This document shows positions 48,526 to 57,541 of a stretch of 64,000 nt of DNA, piece by piece. Numbering within the stretch: the stretch's first letter is position 1; each line of letters begins with the position of its first letter. The position numbers and the translations under genes are program-made. The notes below the pieces were generated by a model, which saw only the letters and a program-made list of their open reading frames with translations, had not been told where the DNA came from and searched no databases. This DNA is from Caldilineaceae bacterium (GTDB taxonomy: Bacteria; Chloroflexota; Anaerolineae; Caldilineales; Caldilineaceae): assembly GCA_022842065.1 (NCBI GenBank), contig JALHQH010000011.1, forward strand, positions 186,001 through 250,000. The letters are read 5' to 3'.

Positions 48526-51500
48526 CTACTCCTCCTCACTGGCGACCAACGGCAAGAAAGTCTCCAGGATCGCCGAGTCGCTGTCGACGATATTGCCTTC
48601 GTCCACCCTCTCCAGCACGCTCGGATCAAAAGTGGTTTCGTCCAGGCCCAAGAGCATGCCCTCTGCAGTGACGGTGACACTTTGGGCGGTCACATCGGCG
48701 GGCAACGGCGATTCGGTGCCGTCGAGGACTTCCAGTCGCACGTCGTCGATCAGGTAGCGGTCGCCGGCTTGAGCAAAGGGGGCAAACCAGAAGCGCAGGC
48801 GGGCGTTGTTCACGCTCCCACTAACGTTCCGGGTTGTGAATTCCACCGTGTAACGCTGCCAGCCGGTGGTCAGGTTGACTTGGTTCAGCCGCAGCCCATA
48901 GTTCTCGTAGGGCGCCAGATGATTGTGCAGATAGACACCCAGGTCATTGCCACTTTCGCTGTAGGCAACAAAGGTCAGGCGGTACGTGGTATTGGCCCCC
49001 AACGCCAGGCTGCGCTGGTAAAGCTGTACATTGCTGCCAGACGTATCAATCTGCACACTCGCTGCGGTGAGACAATCAGCGGCTTCGTCGCTGAGATCGA
49101 ACTGGCCACTGCCATTGGTAAAGAATTGCCACGGGGTGGCGTCGTTTTCAAAACTGCCGTTGCGCAAGACATTGTTTGGCACCATGGCACATTCATTACC
49201 ATTGCTACCATCGCCCGCGGCTTCATAGGCCCCAAGATCACAGGCTGCGCCTTGCGGACGACTGACGCCGCGCTGATCAACTCCGTTGACCGGTGCGGCG
49301 GCACAGCGGCCATTGTCACCAGCATCAAGCGCCGGGCTGCCGGCCAGGAGGGCCAGCGTTGCAGTCTTGCCGCCGTTGTTGACGAGCATGGCCAACTGCG
49401 GATCGGCGGTGATTGTCACGCCACAACTGTCATCGCTATCCAGATTCGGGGTCTCGTCGGTGGTGGTGCCGCCGCTACAGGCTGCGCCACTTGCGCCCCC
49501 TTGGGCCACAATGCTGTTGGCAAGAGCGACGGTGCCGCTGGCGTTAACAATCCCGCTGCCATCGTTGGCAAAGATCGTGACATTGACCAAGGTGCTGCTG
49601 CCAGCCCCATTGAGCAGCCCACCACCGTTGCCATTATCGGCGCGATTGTCGGTGACAGTGCTGTTACTGACGGTGAGCATGCCGCCGTCATTATAGAGCG
49701 CCCCGCCGCCATTGTCCGCCGCTGCGCCAGTGGCGACATTTTTGTTCAGCGTTGTGCCCGAAACCATCAAACTGCCGGCGGCTGAATTCCAAAGGCCACC
49801 GCCCTCGGCTGCCGCACTATTCTCGGCCACCGTACTATTCACGACTTCGACCGTGCCCGCCCCGGTAATATGGAGGCCACCACCATTGCCGGGGGCCGCG
49901 CCGGTTTCATTGCGGAGCAGCCGCACCCCGTACAGCCGCATCATCACGCCGGCATTGTCTTCAATCCCGCCGCCAGCGCGACTCGCCGTGTTACCGGCAA
50001 TCGTGCTGTCGGTTACGGTGAGGGTGCCCAGGTTGTTGAGGATGCCACCACCGCTACCGGCGGCACCATTGGCCACGTTGCCGCGTACAATCGCGTTAGT
50101 GACCATCAGTGCGCCGCCATCGTTGAAGAGCCCACCACCGCCTTGGTCAGCGTCATTGCCGCTGGCCGTGTTGCCGGTGATCGTCGTGCCATCGACCATC
50201 ATGGTGCCAACGGCCGAGTTCCAGAGGCCGCCCCCTTCGGCGCTAGCCACATTCCCGCTGACCAACCCGCCATTCACGGTGACCGTCGCCAGGCCGGTGA
50301 CATGTAACCCGCCACCGTTGCCGGGGGCCGCCCCGGTCTGATTATTCAGCAGTTGCACGCCATTGAGCGTTGCCGTCACTGTGTCGGTCATGGTGCCGTT
50401 GAGTTCAATGCCACCACCGGCGCGGATCGCGGTGTTGCTGATGATCACACCGCCGCCAATCTCCACCATGCTGCCGGGGACGGCAAGGAGACCACCGCCA
50501 CTGCCCGCCGCGCCATCGGCGACATTGGCGCGCACTTCGCTGTTAAAGACATAAAGCGTCCCGCCATCATTGAAAAGGGCACCACCGCCCTGATCGGCCG
50601 CGGCACCGCTGGCCGTGTTGTTGGCAAAGGTGACATTTTTCACCCACAAGGTGCCAACCGCGGAGTTCCAGAAACCACCACCTTCGGCCGCTGCCCTGTT
50701 GCCCATCACCATGCCGCCATGGACGGTAACATCCGCAGGGCCGGTAATGTGGATCGCGCCACCGTTGCCGGGGGCCGCACCGGTGCTGTTGTTTGTAAAG
50801 TCAACCCCGGTCAGTTTCGCCGTGACGGTACTCGCCGCCGTGGCGTTGATTTCCAGCCCACCGCCGGCGCGGCTGGCGCTGTTCTCGGTCAGGGCGCTGT
50901 TGGTGAGGTAAAGTTCACTGCCGACGGTGGCGAGAATGCCGCCACCACTGCCTGCGATGCCGGTGGCACTGTTGCCGGTCAAGGTGCTGTTGATCACGGT
51001 CATCAAACCACCGTCATTGAAGAGGCCGCCACCACCTTGATCGGCGTCATTACCGGTGGCCGTGTTGCCGGTGAGGGTCGTATCGACCACCAGCAGCGAA
51101 CCAACGGCCGAGTTCCAAAGGCCGCCCCCTTCTGCGGTTGCACTGTTGTTGGTGACCGTTGCGCCGCTGACTTTGACCTCGGCCGCGCCGGTAATGTGTA
51201 GCGCGCCACCGTTGCCCGGTGTGGGACCCGTGTTGTTATCGGTCAATGCAACGCCGTCAATCGTAGCGTAAACCATGTTGTCGGCGGTGCCGTTGACTTC
51301 AATGCCACCACCAGCGCGGGTGGCGCGATTGCCGGTGATGGTGCCACCTTCCACCTGGAGTGTACTGCCCGGCACCGCGAGAATCCCTCCGCCGCTACCG
51401 GCTGCGCCATCCGCGGTGTTGTTCACGATGGTGCTGTTGATCACGGAAAGGAGACCACCATCGCTAAAGAGGCCGCCGCCCCCTTGATCGGCGTCGGCCC

Positions 51501-52470
51501 CACTGGCGCGATTGTCACTGATGAGGGCATCGGCAATGACCATGCTGCCACCCGCCGAATTCCAGAGTGCGCCGCCTTCGGCATCGGCCACATTGCCCGT
51601 GGCCTCGCCGCCGTTCATCTGCACGCTACCGGCACTGGAGGTGTGGAGGCCACCACCGTTGATGGCGGCCAGGTTGTTGTTCAGGGAAAGATTGTTGAGG
51701 GTGACAAAGCCGGCGTTGTTTTCGATGCCACCACCGGCACGGGCTGTGCTATTTTCGCTAATCACACCGCCGTTGACAATGAGGATGGCGTTGGGGCCAT
51801 TAAAAATTCCACCACCGTTGCCAAGGCCGGTGGTGGCCTGATTCTGCGTAACCGTGCTGTTATTCAGCGTGGCTACGCTGTTGGGGCCATTGTATAGCGC
51901 ACCACCACCTTGGCCGGGTTCATCGCCCAAGGCCCGGTTGTTGGCCAACACACTTTCGTTGATCGTCAGCGTGCCCAGGTTGAGGATGCCACCACCGTTG
52001 CCATCGTTTTCAGGGGAGCCATTTTCAACGGTGATACCGGTCAGGGTCACATCCGCGGTGGGCATGATATGCAAGACGCGATCAATCGCGCTGTCGCGAT
52101 CCGCGCCCGCCTGGATGATCGTGCTCTCGGCCCCCGCACCACTGATGAGCAGCGGGGCATGGATGTCGAGATCGCCCGTCTGGTTGGCATCTTCATCGCT
52201 GCCGGGCAGGCTCAGGGTGTAGGTGCCGGCGGCCAGTTCCAGGGTAAAGGGGGCGGTGCCGTTGAGGGTACAACCGCCAAAATCAGTGTGGATGTTGACG
52301 GCTTCGATGGCTTCACGTAACGAGCACGCGGCGTCGGTGTCGCCGCCGAACTCGTCAGCTTGGGTGGTCACGGTGATCGTGCCGGCGGCGTAGGCCACGT
52401 TGGGGACGGCGATCAACCAGACCAACATCAGGGTAGCTAGCAGCTGCAGAGCTGCTTTGGGTAGCTTCAT
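48526..52470 (-). CDS. Giant exported beta-helix protein (CSLREAI type) with C-terminal binding domain
   Basis: A 1314-residue secreted protein. Signal peptide (MKLPKAALQLLATLMLVWLI, cleavage after AYA), then the CSLREAIEAVN motif of the Chloroflexota CSLREAI family. Residues about 140-1080 are a parallel beta-helix of GGG-L/I repeats. At the larger scale there are five units of roughly 150 residues, each marked AEGGxxWNSA, DQGGGGLFNDGG and GSGGGIL. Then follows a jelly-roll domain (NNVLRNGSFENDATPWQFF) that may bind sugar. The C-terminus ends LETFLPLVASEEE. AAAGGAG precedes the ATG. Likely surface adhesin or polysaccharide-binding protein; no cell-wall sorting LPxTG is seen. Confidence 0.88.
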   Translation of the reverse strand: MKLPKAALQLLATLMLVWLIAVPNVAYAAGTITVTTQADEFGGDTDAACSLREAIEAVNIHTDFGGCTLNGTAPFTLELAAGTYTLSLPGSDEDANQTGDLDIHAPLLISGAGAESTIIQAGADRDSAIDRVLHIMPTADVTLTGITVENGSPENDGNGGGILNLGTLTINESVLANNRALGDEPGQGGGALYNGPNSVATLNNSTVTQNQATTGLGNGGGIFNGPNAILIVNGGVISENSTARAGGGIENNAGFVTLNNLSLNNNLAAINGGGLHTSSAGSVQMNGGEATGNVADAEGGALWNSAGGSMVIADALISDNRASGADADQGGGGLFSDGGLLSVINSTIVNNTADGAAGSGGGILAVPGSTLQVEGGTITGNRATRAGGGIEVNGTADNMVYATIDGVALTDNNTGPTPGNGGALHITGAAEVKVSGATVTNNSATAEGGGLWNSAVGSLLVVDTTLTGNTATGNDADQGGGGLFNDGGLMTVINSTLTGNSATGIAGSGGGILATVGSELYLTNSALTENSASRAGGGLEINATAASTVTAKLTGVDFTNNSTGAAPGNGGAIHITGPADVTVHGGMVMGNRAAAEGGGFWNSAVGTLWVKNVTFANNTASGAAADQGGGALFNDGGTLYVFNSEVRANVADGAAGSGGGLLAVPGSMVEIGGGVIISNTAIRAGGGIELNGTMTDTVTATLNGVQLLNNQTGAAPGNGGGLHVTGLATVTVNGGLVSGNVASAEGGGLWNSAVGTMMVDGTTITGNTASGNDADQGGGGLFNDGGALMVTNAIVRGNVANGAAGSGGGILNNLGTLTVTDSTIAGNTASRAGGGIEDNAGVMMRLYGVRLLRNETGAAPGNGGGLHITGAGTVEVVNSTVAENSAAAEGGGLWNSAAGSLMVSGTTLNKNVATGAAADNGGGALYNDGGMLTVSNSTVTDNRADNGNGGGLLNGAGSSTLVNVTIFANDGSGIVNASGTVALANSIVAQGGASGAACSGGTTTDETPNLDSDDSCGVTITADPQLAMLVNNGGKTATLALLAGSPALDAGDNGRCAAAPVNGVDQRGVSRPQGAACDLGAYEAAGDGSNGNECAMVPNNVLRNGSFENDATPWQFFTNGSGQFDLSDEAADCLTAASVQIDTSGSNVQLYQRSLALGANTTYRLTFVAYSESGNDLGVYLHNHLAPYENYGLRLNQVNLTTGWQRYTVEFTTRNVSGSVNNARLRFWFAPFAQAGDRYLIDDVRLEVLDGTESPLPADVTAQSVTVTAEGMLLGLDETTFDPSVLERVDEGNIVDSDSAILETFLPLVASEEE

Positions 52471-52925
52471 TACTACGGTCTCCTTTCAAAAACGCGAGGC
52501 TCATCATCCCGTTGCTTTATACGTCAGGCGATGTGCCGAAAATTTGTTTGGTTGTGCCTAACTTGTCTGGATGGTTGCAGGCACAACCGCCGGCCGCGCA
52601 CGCTACTCGTGCAACCTGGGCTGCACATGGGCCAGGTTATCTAACCTGACGTAGGCTTTACGTCGATGGATCACACAAGTTTGGAGAGAAGTAACAAAGG
52701 TGACCCGGTGAGGCCACTTGGGTATCCAGCAAATAACTCATGTGATGCCGCTCGCTGTGGCCTGTTGTCCCTTGTTGCACAGCGGTGGCCTTTGCCCGAT
52801 CCGGTCAAATTGTCTAAGCTATAGTTTGCTTCGCTTGACCTTAAATTTGAAGAATCTTTAGTAAAGGGGATATGCTTCATGCCGATAGTTACAGGAGTTG
52901 CTAAAGTTAAAGCATAGAGCAGAGC
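52471..52925. other. 455-bp divergent intergenic region
   Basis: Separates the minus-strand beta-helix gene from the plus-strand protease gene. Holds small stems (acctgggc.../...ccaggt around 52615-52636; tgacgta/tacgtcg near 52650) and ggtgaccc near 52700. No known riboswitch pattern was recognised, and no promoter could be fixed with confidence. Confidence 0.5.
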
Positions 52926-53408
52926 ATGTCTCGATCTGAAAAGATTGTTGTTGGTTGGCGCGAATGGGTGGGATTGCCCCAACTAAATATCCCTGCGATT
53001 AAGGCCAAGGTGGACACGGGGGCGCGCACCTCCGCCTTACACGCCTTTTGGCTGGAACCCTTTATCGAGCAGGAACAGCTAAAGGTGCGCTTTGGCATCC
53101 ACCCGCTGCAAGGGCGCACTGATATTGTCCGCCTCTGTGTCGCGCCGGTAATCGATCAACGGCTGGTTACCGATTCGGGTGGTCACCGTGAACAGCGCTA
53201 TGTGATCGCGACCCCGATCCGGATCGGGACCACGGAATGGACGATTGAAGTAACGCTGACGAATCGGGAAGAGATGCGCTTTCGGATGTTGTTAGGTCGT
53301 ACGGCATTGCACAAACGTATGGTAATTGATCCTGCTTTGTCCTATCAAACCGGTCTTTCCCTCGCCCACACCTATGGGGCCAGGGGATCAAACAGTGAAT
53401 CTGGTTAA
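52926..53408 (+). CDS. Retropepsin-like ATP-dependent zinc protease family protein
   Basis: A 160-residue protein with the family core VGWREWVGLP, KVDTGARTSALHA (Asp in DTGA) and MLLGRTALHK. It is short for a viral-type aspartic protease but normal for this bacterial family, which often stands next to RimK. The rimK gene follows after 42 bp, supporting a shared role in modifying or processing peptides. Active-site Asp is intact. The proteolytic activity is a family-based expectation. Confidence 0.85.
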   Translation: MSRSEKIVVGWREWVGLPQLNIPAIKAKVDTGARTSALHAFWLEPFIEQEQLKVRFGIHPLQGRTDIVRLCVAPVIDQRLVTDSGGHREQRYVIATPIRIGTTEWTIEVTLTNREEMRFRMLLGRTALHKRMVIDPALSYQTGLSLAHTYGARGSNSESG

Positions 53409-53450
53409 CGGTACAGGTCCAGTCCCAACAGAACAATAAGAGGCTAACCA

Positions 53451-54371
53451 ATGAAGATCCGCTCAATGAAGATCGGCATTTTATCACGCAAATCGGAACT
53501 CTATTCGACGCGCCGCTTGGTCGAAGCAGGGGAGCAGCGCGGCCACCAAATGCAGGTGATTAATCCGCTGCTCTGCTATATGAACATTACGTCACACCGG
53601 CCCAAGATTTTCCTCGGTGGGCAACAGTTAACTGACTTTGATGCGATTATTCCCCGGATTGGGGCCTCTATCACCTTTTATGGGACCGCGGTGGTGCGGC
53701 AATTTGAGATGATCGGGGTCTATAGTGTGAATGAATCGGTGGCGATTAGCCGCTCGCGCGATAAGTTGCGCAGCATCCAGTTGTTGGCGCGCAAGGGGAT
53801 TGGCCTGCCGATCACCGGCTTTGCCCACTCGACCATGTATACCGATGACCTGATCAAAATGGTCGGGGGCGCGCCGCTGGTGATCAAACTGTTGGAAGGT
53901 ACCCAGGGGATCGGGGTGGTGTTGGCCGAAACGGCCAAGAGTGGCGAAAGTGTGATTGAAGCTTTTAAGGGACTAAAGGCCAATATCCTGGTGCAAGAGT
54001 ACATCAAAGAAGCGCAAGGCAGTGATATTCGCTGTCTTGTCATCGGTGATAAGGTGGTCGCTTCGATGATTCGCACCGCCAAGGCCGGCGAGTTTCGCTC
54101 GAATTTGCATCGCGGCGGTGTTGCCAAAACAATTCGCATTACCCCCGAAGAACGGTCGACTGCCACGCGTGCCGCGCATGTAATGGGGCTGAATGTGGCC
54201 GGGGTGGATCTGTTACGTTCCAATCATGGCCCGGTGGTGATGGAGGTGAATTCGTCGCCTGGTTTGGAAGGCATTGAAAAAGCCACCGAGAAAGATATTG
54301 CGGGCATGATTATCGAGTATATTGAGAAACATGCAAAACCCGGCAAAACGCGCACCAAAGGCAAGGGTTAA
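53451..54371 (+). CDS. rimK: RimK-type ATP-grasp amino acid ligase
   Basis: A 306-residue ATP-grasp enzyme. The family pattern [51 protein letters not shown] (ATP loop), [17 protein letters not shown] and [14 protein letters not shown] is complete. RimK adds Glu residues to ribosomal protein S6; relatives make other peptide bonds. It pairs with the retropepsin-like gene just upstream. AGAGG lies upstream of the ATG at 53451; an ATG five codons later is also possible. Lys-rich tail (KTRTKGKG). Confidence 0.92.
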   Translation: MKIRSMKIGILSRKSELYSTRRLVEAGEQRGHQMQVINPLLCYMNITSHRPKIFLGGQQLTDFDAIIPRIGASITFYGTAVVRQFEMIGVYSVNESVAISRSRDKLRSIQLLARKGIGLPITGFAHSTMYTDDLIKMVGGAPLVIKLLEGTQGIGVVLAETAKSGESVIEAFKGLKANILVQEYIKEAQGSDIRCLVIGDKVVASMIRTAKAGEFRSNLHRGGVAKTIRITPEERSTATRAAHVMGLNVAGVDLLRSNHGPVVMEVNSSPGLEGIEKATEKDIAGMIIEYIEKHAKPGKTRTKGKG

Positions 54372-54439
54372 CAAAAAACGTGCGCTTCGCCTACCCGCCA
54401 TGCTGTACGATTTTGTTAATCTTCATTCTCGCCCGGCAA

Positions 54440-56974
54440 CTACCAAAGCCAAAGCAGATCGCATGTCGTTTCGACTTCAGTGTCCGGCAGCAGATCCACT
54501 GGAAGATCGAGTAGAAGGGTTAACTTACGTTTCAGCGCCAGATAGCCGGCAAGATCTGGTAATTGCGCATAATGAACGACAATCTGCCGCAGCACGTTTG
54601 CTGTGGCGGATGGCTTGACGGCGAGCGCGGTCACGGCAAAGTGCTGCTGCAGATCGTGCTGTTGGGTGCGCAGTATCGCATAATCGTTTTGCTGATCAGG
54701 CTGCACCATTTGCACATCTTTGCCGCTCATTGTCCGCCCGACGAGTGGTTGTGCTGTTGTGATCGGTGCCAGTTCATAGTAGACCCCACGCCCTTTGCCC
54801 TGCAAGGTCAGATAACCTTCTTCCACCAAGGTGGTGAGCCGCCGGGTGGCGGTGGCGCGACTCACCTGGAGCAGATCGATGACCAATTTGGCTGTCACCT
54901 GGCCGTGGCTTTTGACCAGATCAAGAATAGTCTTTTCTTCCTGGGAAAGGGTCTGTGTCCGTGGTGCCGGAGCCGGTGTTGGGAACGCTGAACCAGGTTC
55001 GACAATCGTCTGATTGATCGGTGTCACCTGGAGCAAGGCTGTCGCTGCGCGCAGTTGTTCAAAGGCATTGACCTCGTCCGCAAAGCCTGCCTGTTTGCTT
55101 AGGTCGTAACCGCTCTGCCAATGGTCGAGGGCTTCCCCACGCTGGTCAAGCGCCGCATAAGCTTCGGCCAGATTATAGCGTACGGTCGCTTCGACGTGGC
55201 CATGTTCAAGCTTCCGGCAAATCGCCAGACTTTGTAAATAGCGGTTAATGGCGTCGTTATAGTGGCCGAGCAGATAAAAGGCCGAGCCGATATTGAGCAA
55301 CGCGCCGGCGGTTGCTTCCTGGTTGCCTAACTTGCGATAGGTAACCAGCGCCTCTTCATAGGCGTTGATTGCCTGCCACTGTTCACCCAAACGGCGGTAG
55401 ATGATGCCCAGGTTGTTAAAGGACGCGGCGATACGTGGCAACGCGCCCAATTGTTCGCGCATGGTTAACGCCTGTTGCGCGTGGGCAAGCGCCGTGTCGT
55501 AGCGTTCTTGGCGTAGATAGAGGCTGGCCAGGGCATCGACAACATCGGCGTGCAACTCAAGCTGCTCCGGCGCGATAATCGATCGTGCCAGCACTAAATC
55601 AGCTTCCGCTGCTGACCAGTTGCGTTGTAAGATATAGAGCCAGCCCCGGTCTTTGAGTAAGTGGGCGAATTCAGGATCTTGGTGGGTGAAACGCGCGGCG
55701 GCCTGTTGGTAATAACCCAGGGCATGCAGTTGGTTGCGCGTCACATATAGCTTGCCCATGCGCCGGTAGATGCGCGCTTGGTCGGTCGGTGCGGTGGTGG
55801 CCTTTAGCGCGCGGCGACAAGCTGCCAGTGCCTCTTCCGCTTGCCCGTTGCGTTGGTAAAGATCACTCAGGAGGATCTGCATTTCGCGCCACTGCGGTGC
55901 GGCCAGATCCCGTTCCGTGAAAAGTTGCAGGGTTTGGCAGAGTTCGACGATTTGCAGTTCATGAATCAACCCATCTGCCGCGGCAAAGAGAATCGTTGCC
56001 CCCCGGTCGGCCAGGCCGGCGTAGAGCCAATGTTTGGCGGTGACCAATGGAGCTTCCCGTTCGGCATAATAACGCGCGGCTAAGCGATGGCGGCGGCGGA
56101 CGGCGTCTGCTCCTTGGCGTTGATAAAGATCGGCACGCAGCGGCGGTGAGATCCAGAGACTGCGTCCAGCATCACCAGAGAGCAGCAGCCGATGGCTGAT
56201 CAGATAGTGCAAAGTACGTTCGTTGGCCTCAAGCTGTTCGGCTGTGGCCATCTCCAACAGGATCGACCGCTCAAAGATCTCGGCAAAGGTGGCCGCAATC
56301 CCTAACAGGTGGGCGGCACTCTCCTGGCCATCAAGCAGCCGCTCAATCTCGGCCAGTGCCAACTGTTGCAGCACTTGGTTGGCCGCGTTGTCGATCAGTT
56401 GTTGGCGCAGTCGATCGGCAACGGCTTGGATGGCGCGGTTACGTTCATCAAAAAAGCTGTCGCTGCTGCTGATCCCGGTCAACGCCATCAGCGTCTCGGT
56501 AAAACGGCCCCCTTCAATAAAGTCATCGGGATGTAGCGGCTCCAGGTAACGGTGGCGCAAAATGTTGTAACGCCACCAGCGTGGATCGCTCCAACTTGGA
56601 TCGTCAAAAGGGCGGAATTCGCCTAGCCCATAACGCACCGGCGCAGGCGCGATCTGCTCAACCGCCCAGCGCAGCAACAACCGTAGCCCACGGCCCCGCT
56701 CCTCGGCTGTGGGTGAGGCTTCATCAAGCAGCAGGGTGGGGGTCACCAACGGCGAGTTGGCCAGCGCCGAACGTGAGAGGGCCAATGTGCTCTGGTAATT
56801 GCGAAATGCCTCATTCACCAGTTGGGTAAAAGAAGCATCTGACAGCAAGACAAGCGGGGGCGCGCTGCTCTGTGGCGCACTCGTCGGGCCGGTGCCCAAG
56901 GGCATGGGCGTGTGGATCGACTGGGTGGCCGGCTTTGTGCTGATTGGGTCGGATATCGCTAATAAATTGCTCAT
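54440..56974 (-). CDS. Large TPR protein with C-terminal winged helix
   Basis: An 844-residue protein. N-terminal 120 residues are Ala/Ser/Pro-rich and divergent. About 120-360 is a helical domain (WWRYNILRHRYLEPLHPDDF). About 360-690 are TPR units (NNLGIIYRRLGEQWQAINAY, NIGSAFYLLGHYNDAI, YNLAEAYAALDQRGEAL). Residues about 700-755 form a winged helix (KTILDLVKSHGQVTAKLVID, SRATATRRLTTLVEEGYL). No Walker A or B was seen, unlike MalT-type STAND proteins. Likely a DNA-binding regulator; signal unknown. Convergent with rimK. Confidence 0.75.
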   Translation of the reverse strand: MSNLLAISDPISTKPATQSIHTPMPLGTGPTSAPQSSAPPLVLLSDASFTQLVNEAFRNYQSTLALSRSALANSPLVTPTLLLDEASPTAEERGRGLRLLLRWAVEQIAPAPVRYGLGEFRPFDDPSWSDPRWWRYNILRHRYLEPLHPDDFIEGGRFTETLMALTGISSSDSFFDERNRAIQAVADRLRQQLIDNAANQVLQQLALAEIERLLDGQESAAHLLGIAATFAEIFERSILLEMATAEQLEANERTLHYLISHRLLLSGDAGRSLWISPPLRADLYQRQGADAVRRRHRLAARYYAEREAPLVTAKHWLYAGLADRGATILFAAADGLIHELQIVELCQTLQLFTERDLAAPQWREMQILLSDLYQRNGQAEEALAACRRALKATTAPTDQARIYRRMGKLYVTRNQLHALGYYQQAAARFTHQDPEFAHLLKDRGWLYILQRNWSAAEADLVLARSIIAPEQLELHADVVDALASLYLRQERYDTALAHAQQALTMREQLGALPRIAASFNNLGIIYRRLGEQWQAINAYEEALVTYRKLGNQEATAGALLNIGSAFYLLGHYNDAINRYLQSLAICRKLEHGHVEATVRYNLAEAYAALDQRGEALDHWQSGYDLSKQAGFADEVNAFEQLRAATALLQVTPINQTIVEPGSAFPTPAPAPRTQTLSQEEKTILDLVKSHGQVTAKLVIDLLQVSRATATRRLTTLVEEGYLTLQGKGRGVYYELAPITTAQPLVGRTMSGKDVQMVQPDQQNDYAILRTQQHDLQQHFAVTALAVKPSATANVLRQIVVHYAQLPDLAGYLALKRKLTLLLDLPVDLLPDTEVETTCDLLWLW

Positions 56975-57039
56975 TCAGGCGTTGCTCGTCATTTTGCAGG
57001 CCGCATGCTTTAGATCATGGCGCAGAGGTTACCGATGAT

Positions 57040-57120
57040 TAGTGCAGTGTCAAGGCTGGTGTCCTGGGGCTGACCCGCAGGTTGAAACCTGCGGCTACCA
57101 TCTGCCGTCACTCCGTGACT
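57040..57120. mobile_element. MITE-like dispersed repeat, copy 2 (short)
   Basis: Starts tagtgcagtgtcaaggc and ends ctaccatctgccgtcactcc plus gtgact, identical to the ends of the copy at 31359-31504. Inside it has its own hairpin (ccgcaggtt, aacctgcgg). It lacks the left 25-bp inverted arm of copy 1, so it looks internally deleted. Confidence 0.65.
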
Positions 57121-57183
57121 CGATCCGCACCGCGGACTACCTTCTTGATCTATACCGCAATCAATTTGAAAACCGTCGTGCTA

Positions 57184-57249
57184 ATCTTCCAGGAAGGGGT
57201 CACAACTAGCTTCGTTAACCAGGCTATCGCTGACCCCTTCCTGGAAGAT
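57184..57249. repeat. 19-bp-arm perfect inverted repeat
   Basis: Arms 57184-57202 and 57231-57249 (atcttccaggaaggggtca and complement) are exact, around a 28-nt loop. It lies in the 567-bp gap upstream of the LRR-clostripain gene, which otherwise shows no gene. Confidence 0.75.
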
Positions 57250-57541
57250 GGGTTGACGAAAACTCCGGTTTCCATTCTGATTTGAGTATAGCAGAGCTTA
57301 CTTCACACTGTACCAGTCGTCAGGTAACCGCTTTCATGATACGACAGCTTTGCTGCTTGAAGTGTTTCACTATCTTGACTCTTACAGCCTGCGCCGGCAG
57401 GCTTTGTTTGCGTTGCATGCGGTTTCTAACCGCCTTGAGGCATTTCTGAGGCAATTAGCCGACAGTAAATGCCAGGATTATCGCAGTTACTCCCTTATGC
57501 TACTCACTAAACGACCGTCTGCTCAAAATTAGGAGACCATC

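Noticed and set aside
48076..51897. Several long plus-strand frames opposite the beta-helix gene
   Set aside because: They mirror the codon-biased repeats of the real gene on the other strand and contain the word array read as HASRFTHH units.
52600..52760. Possible riboswitch before the protease-RimK genes
   Set aside because: Only small stems were seen; no match to a known riboswitch consensus and no consistent expression platform.
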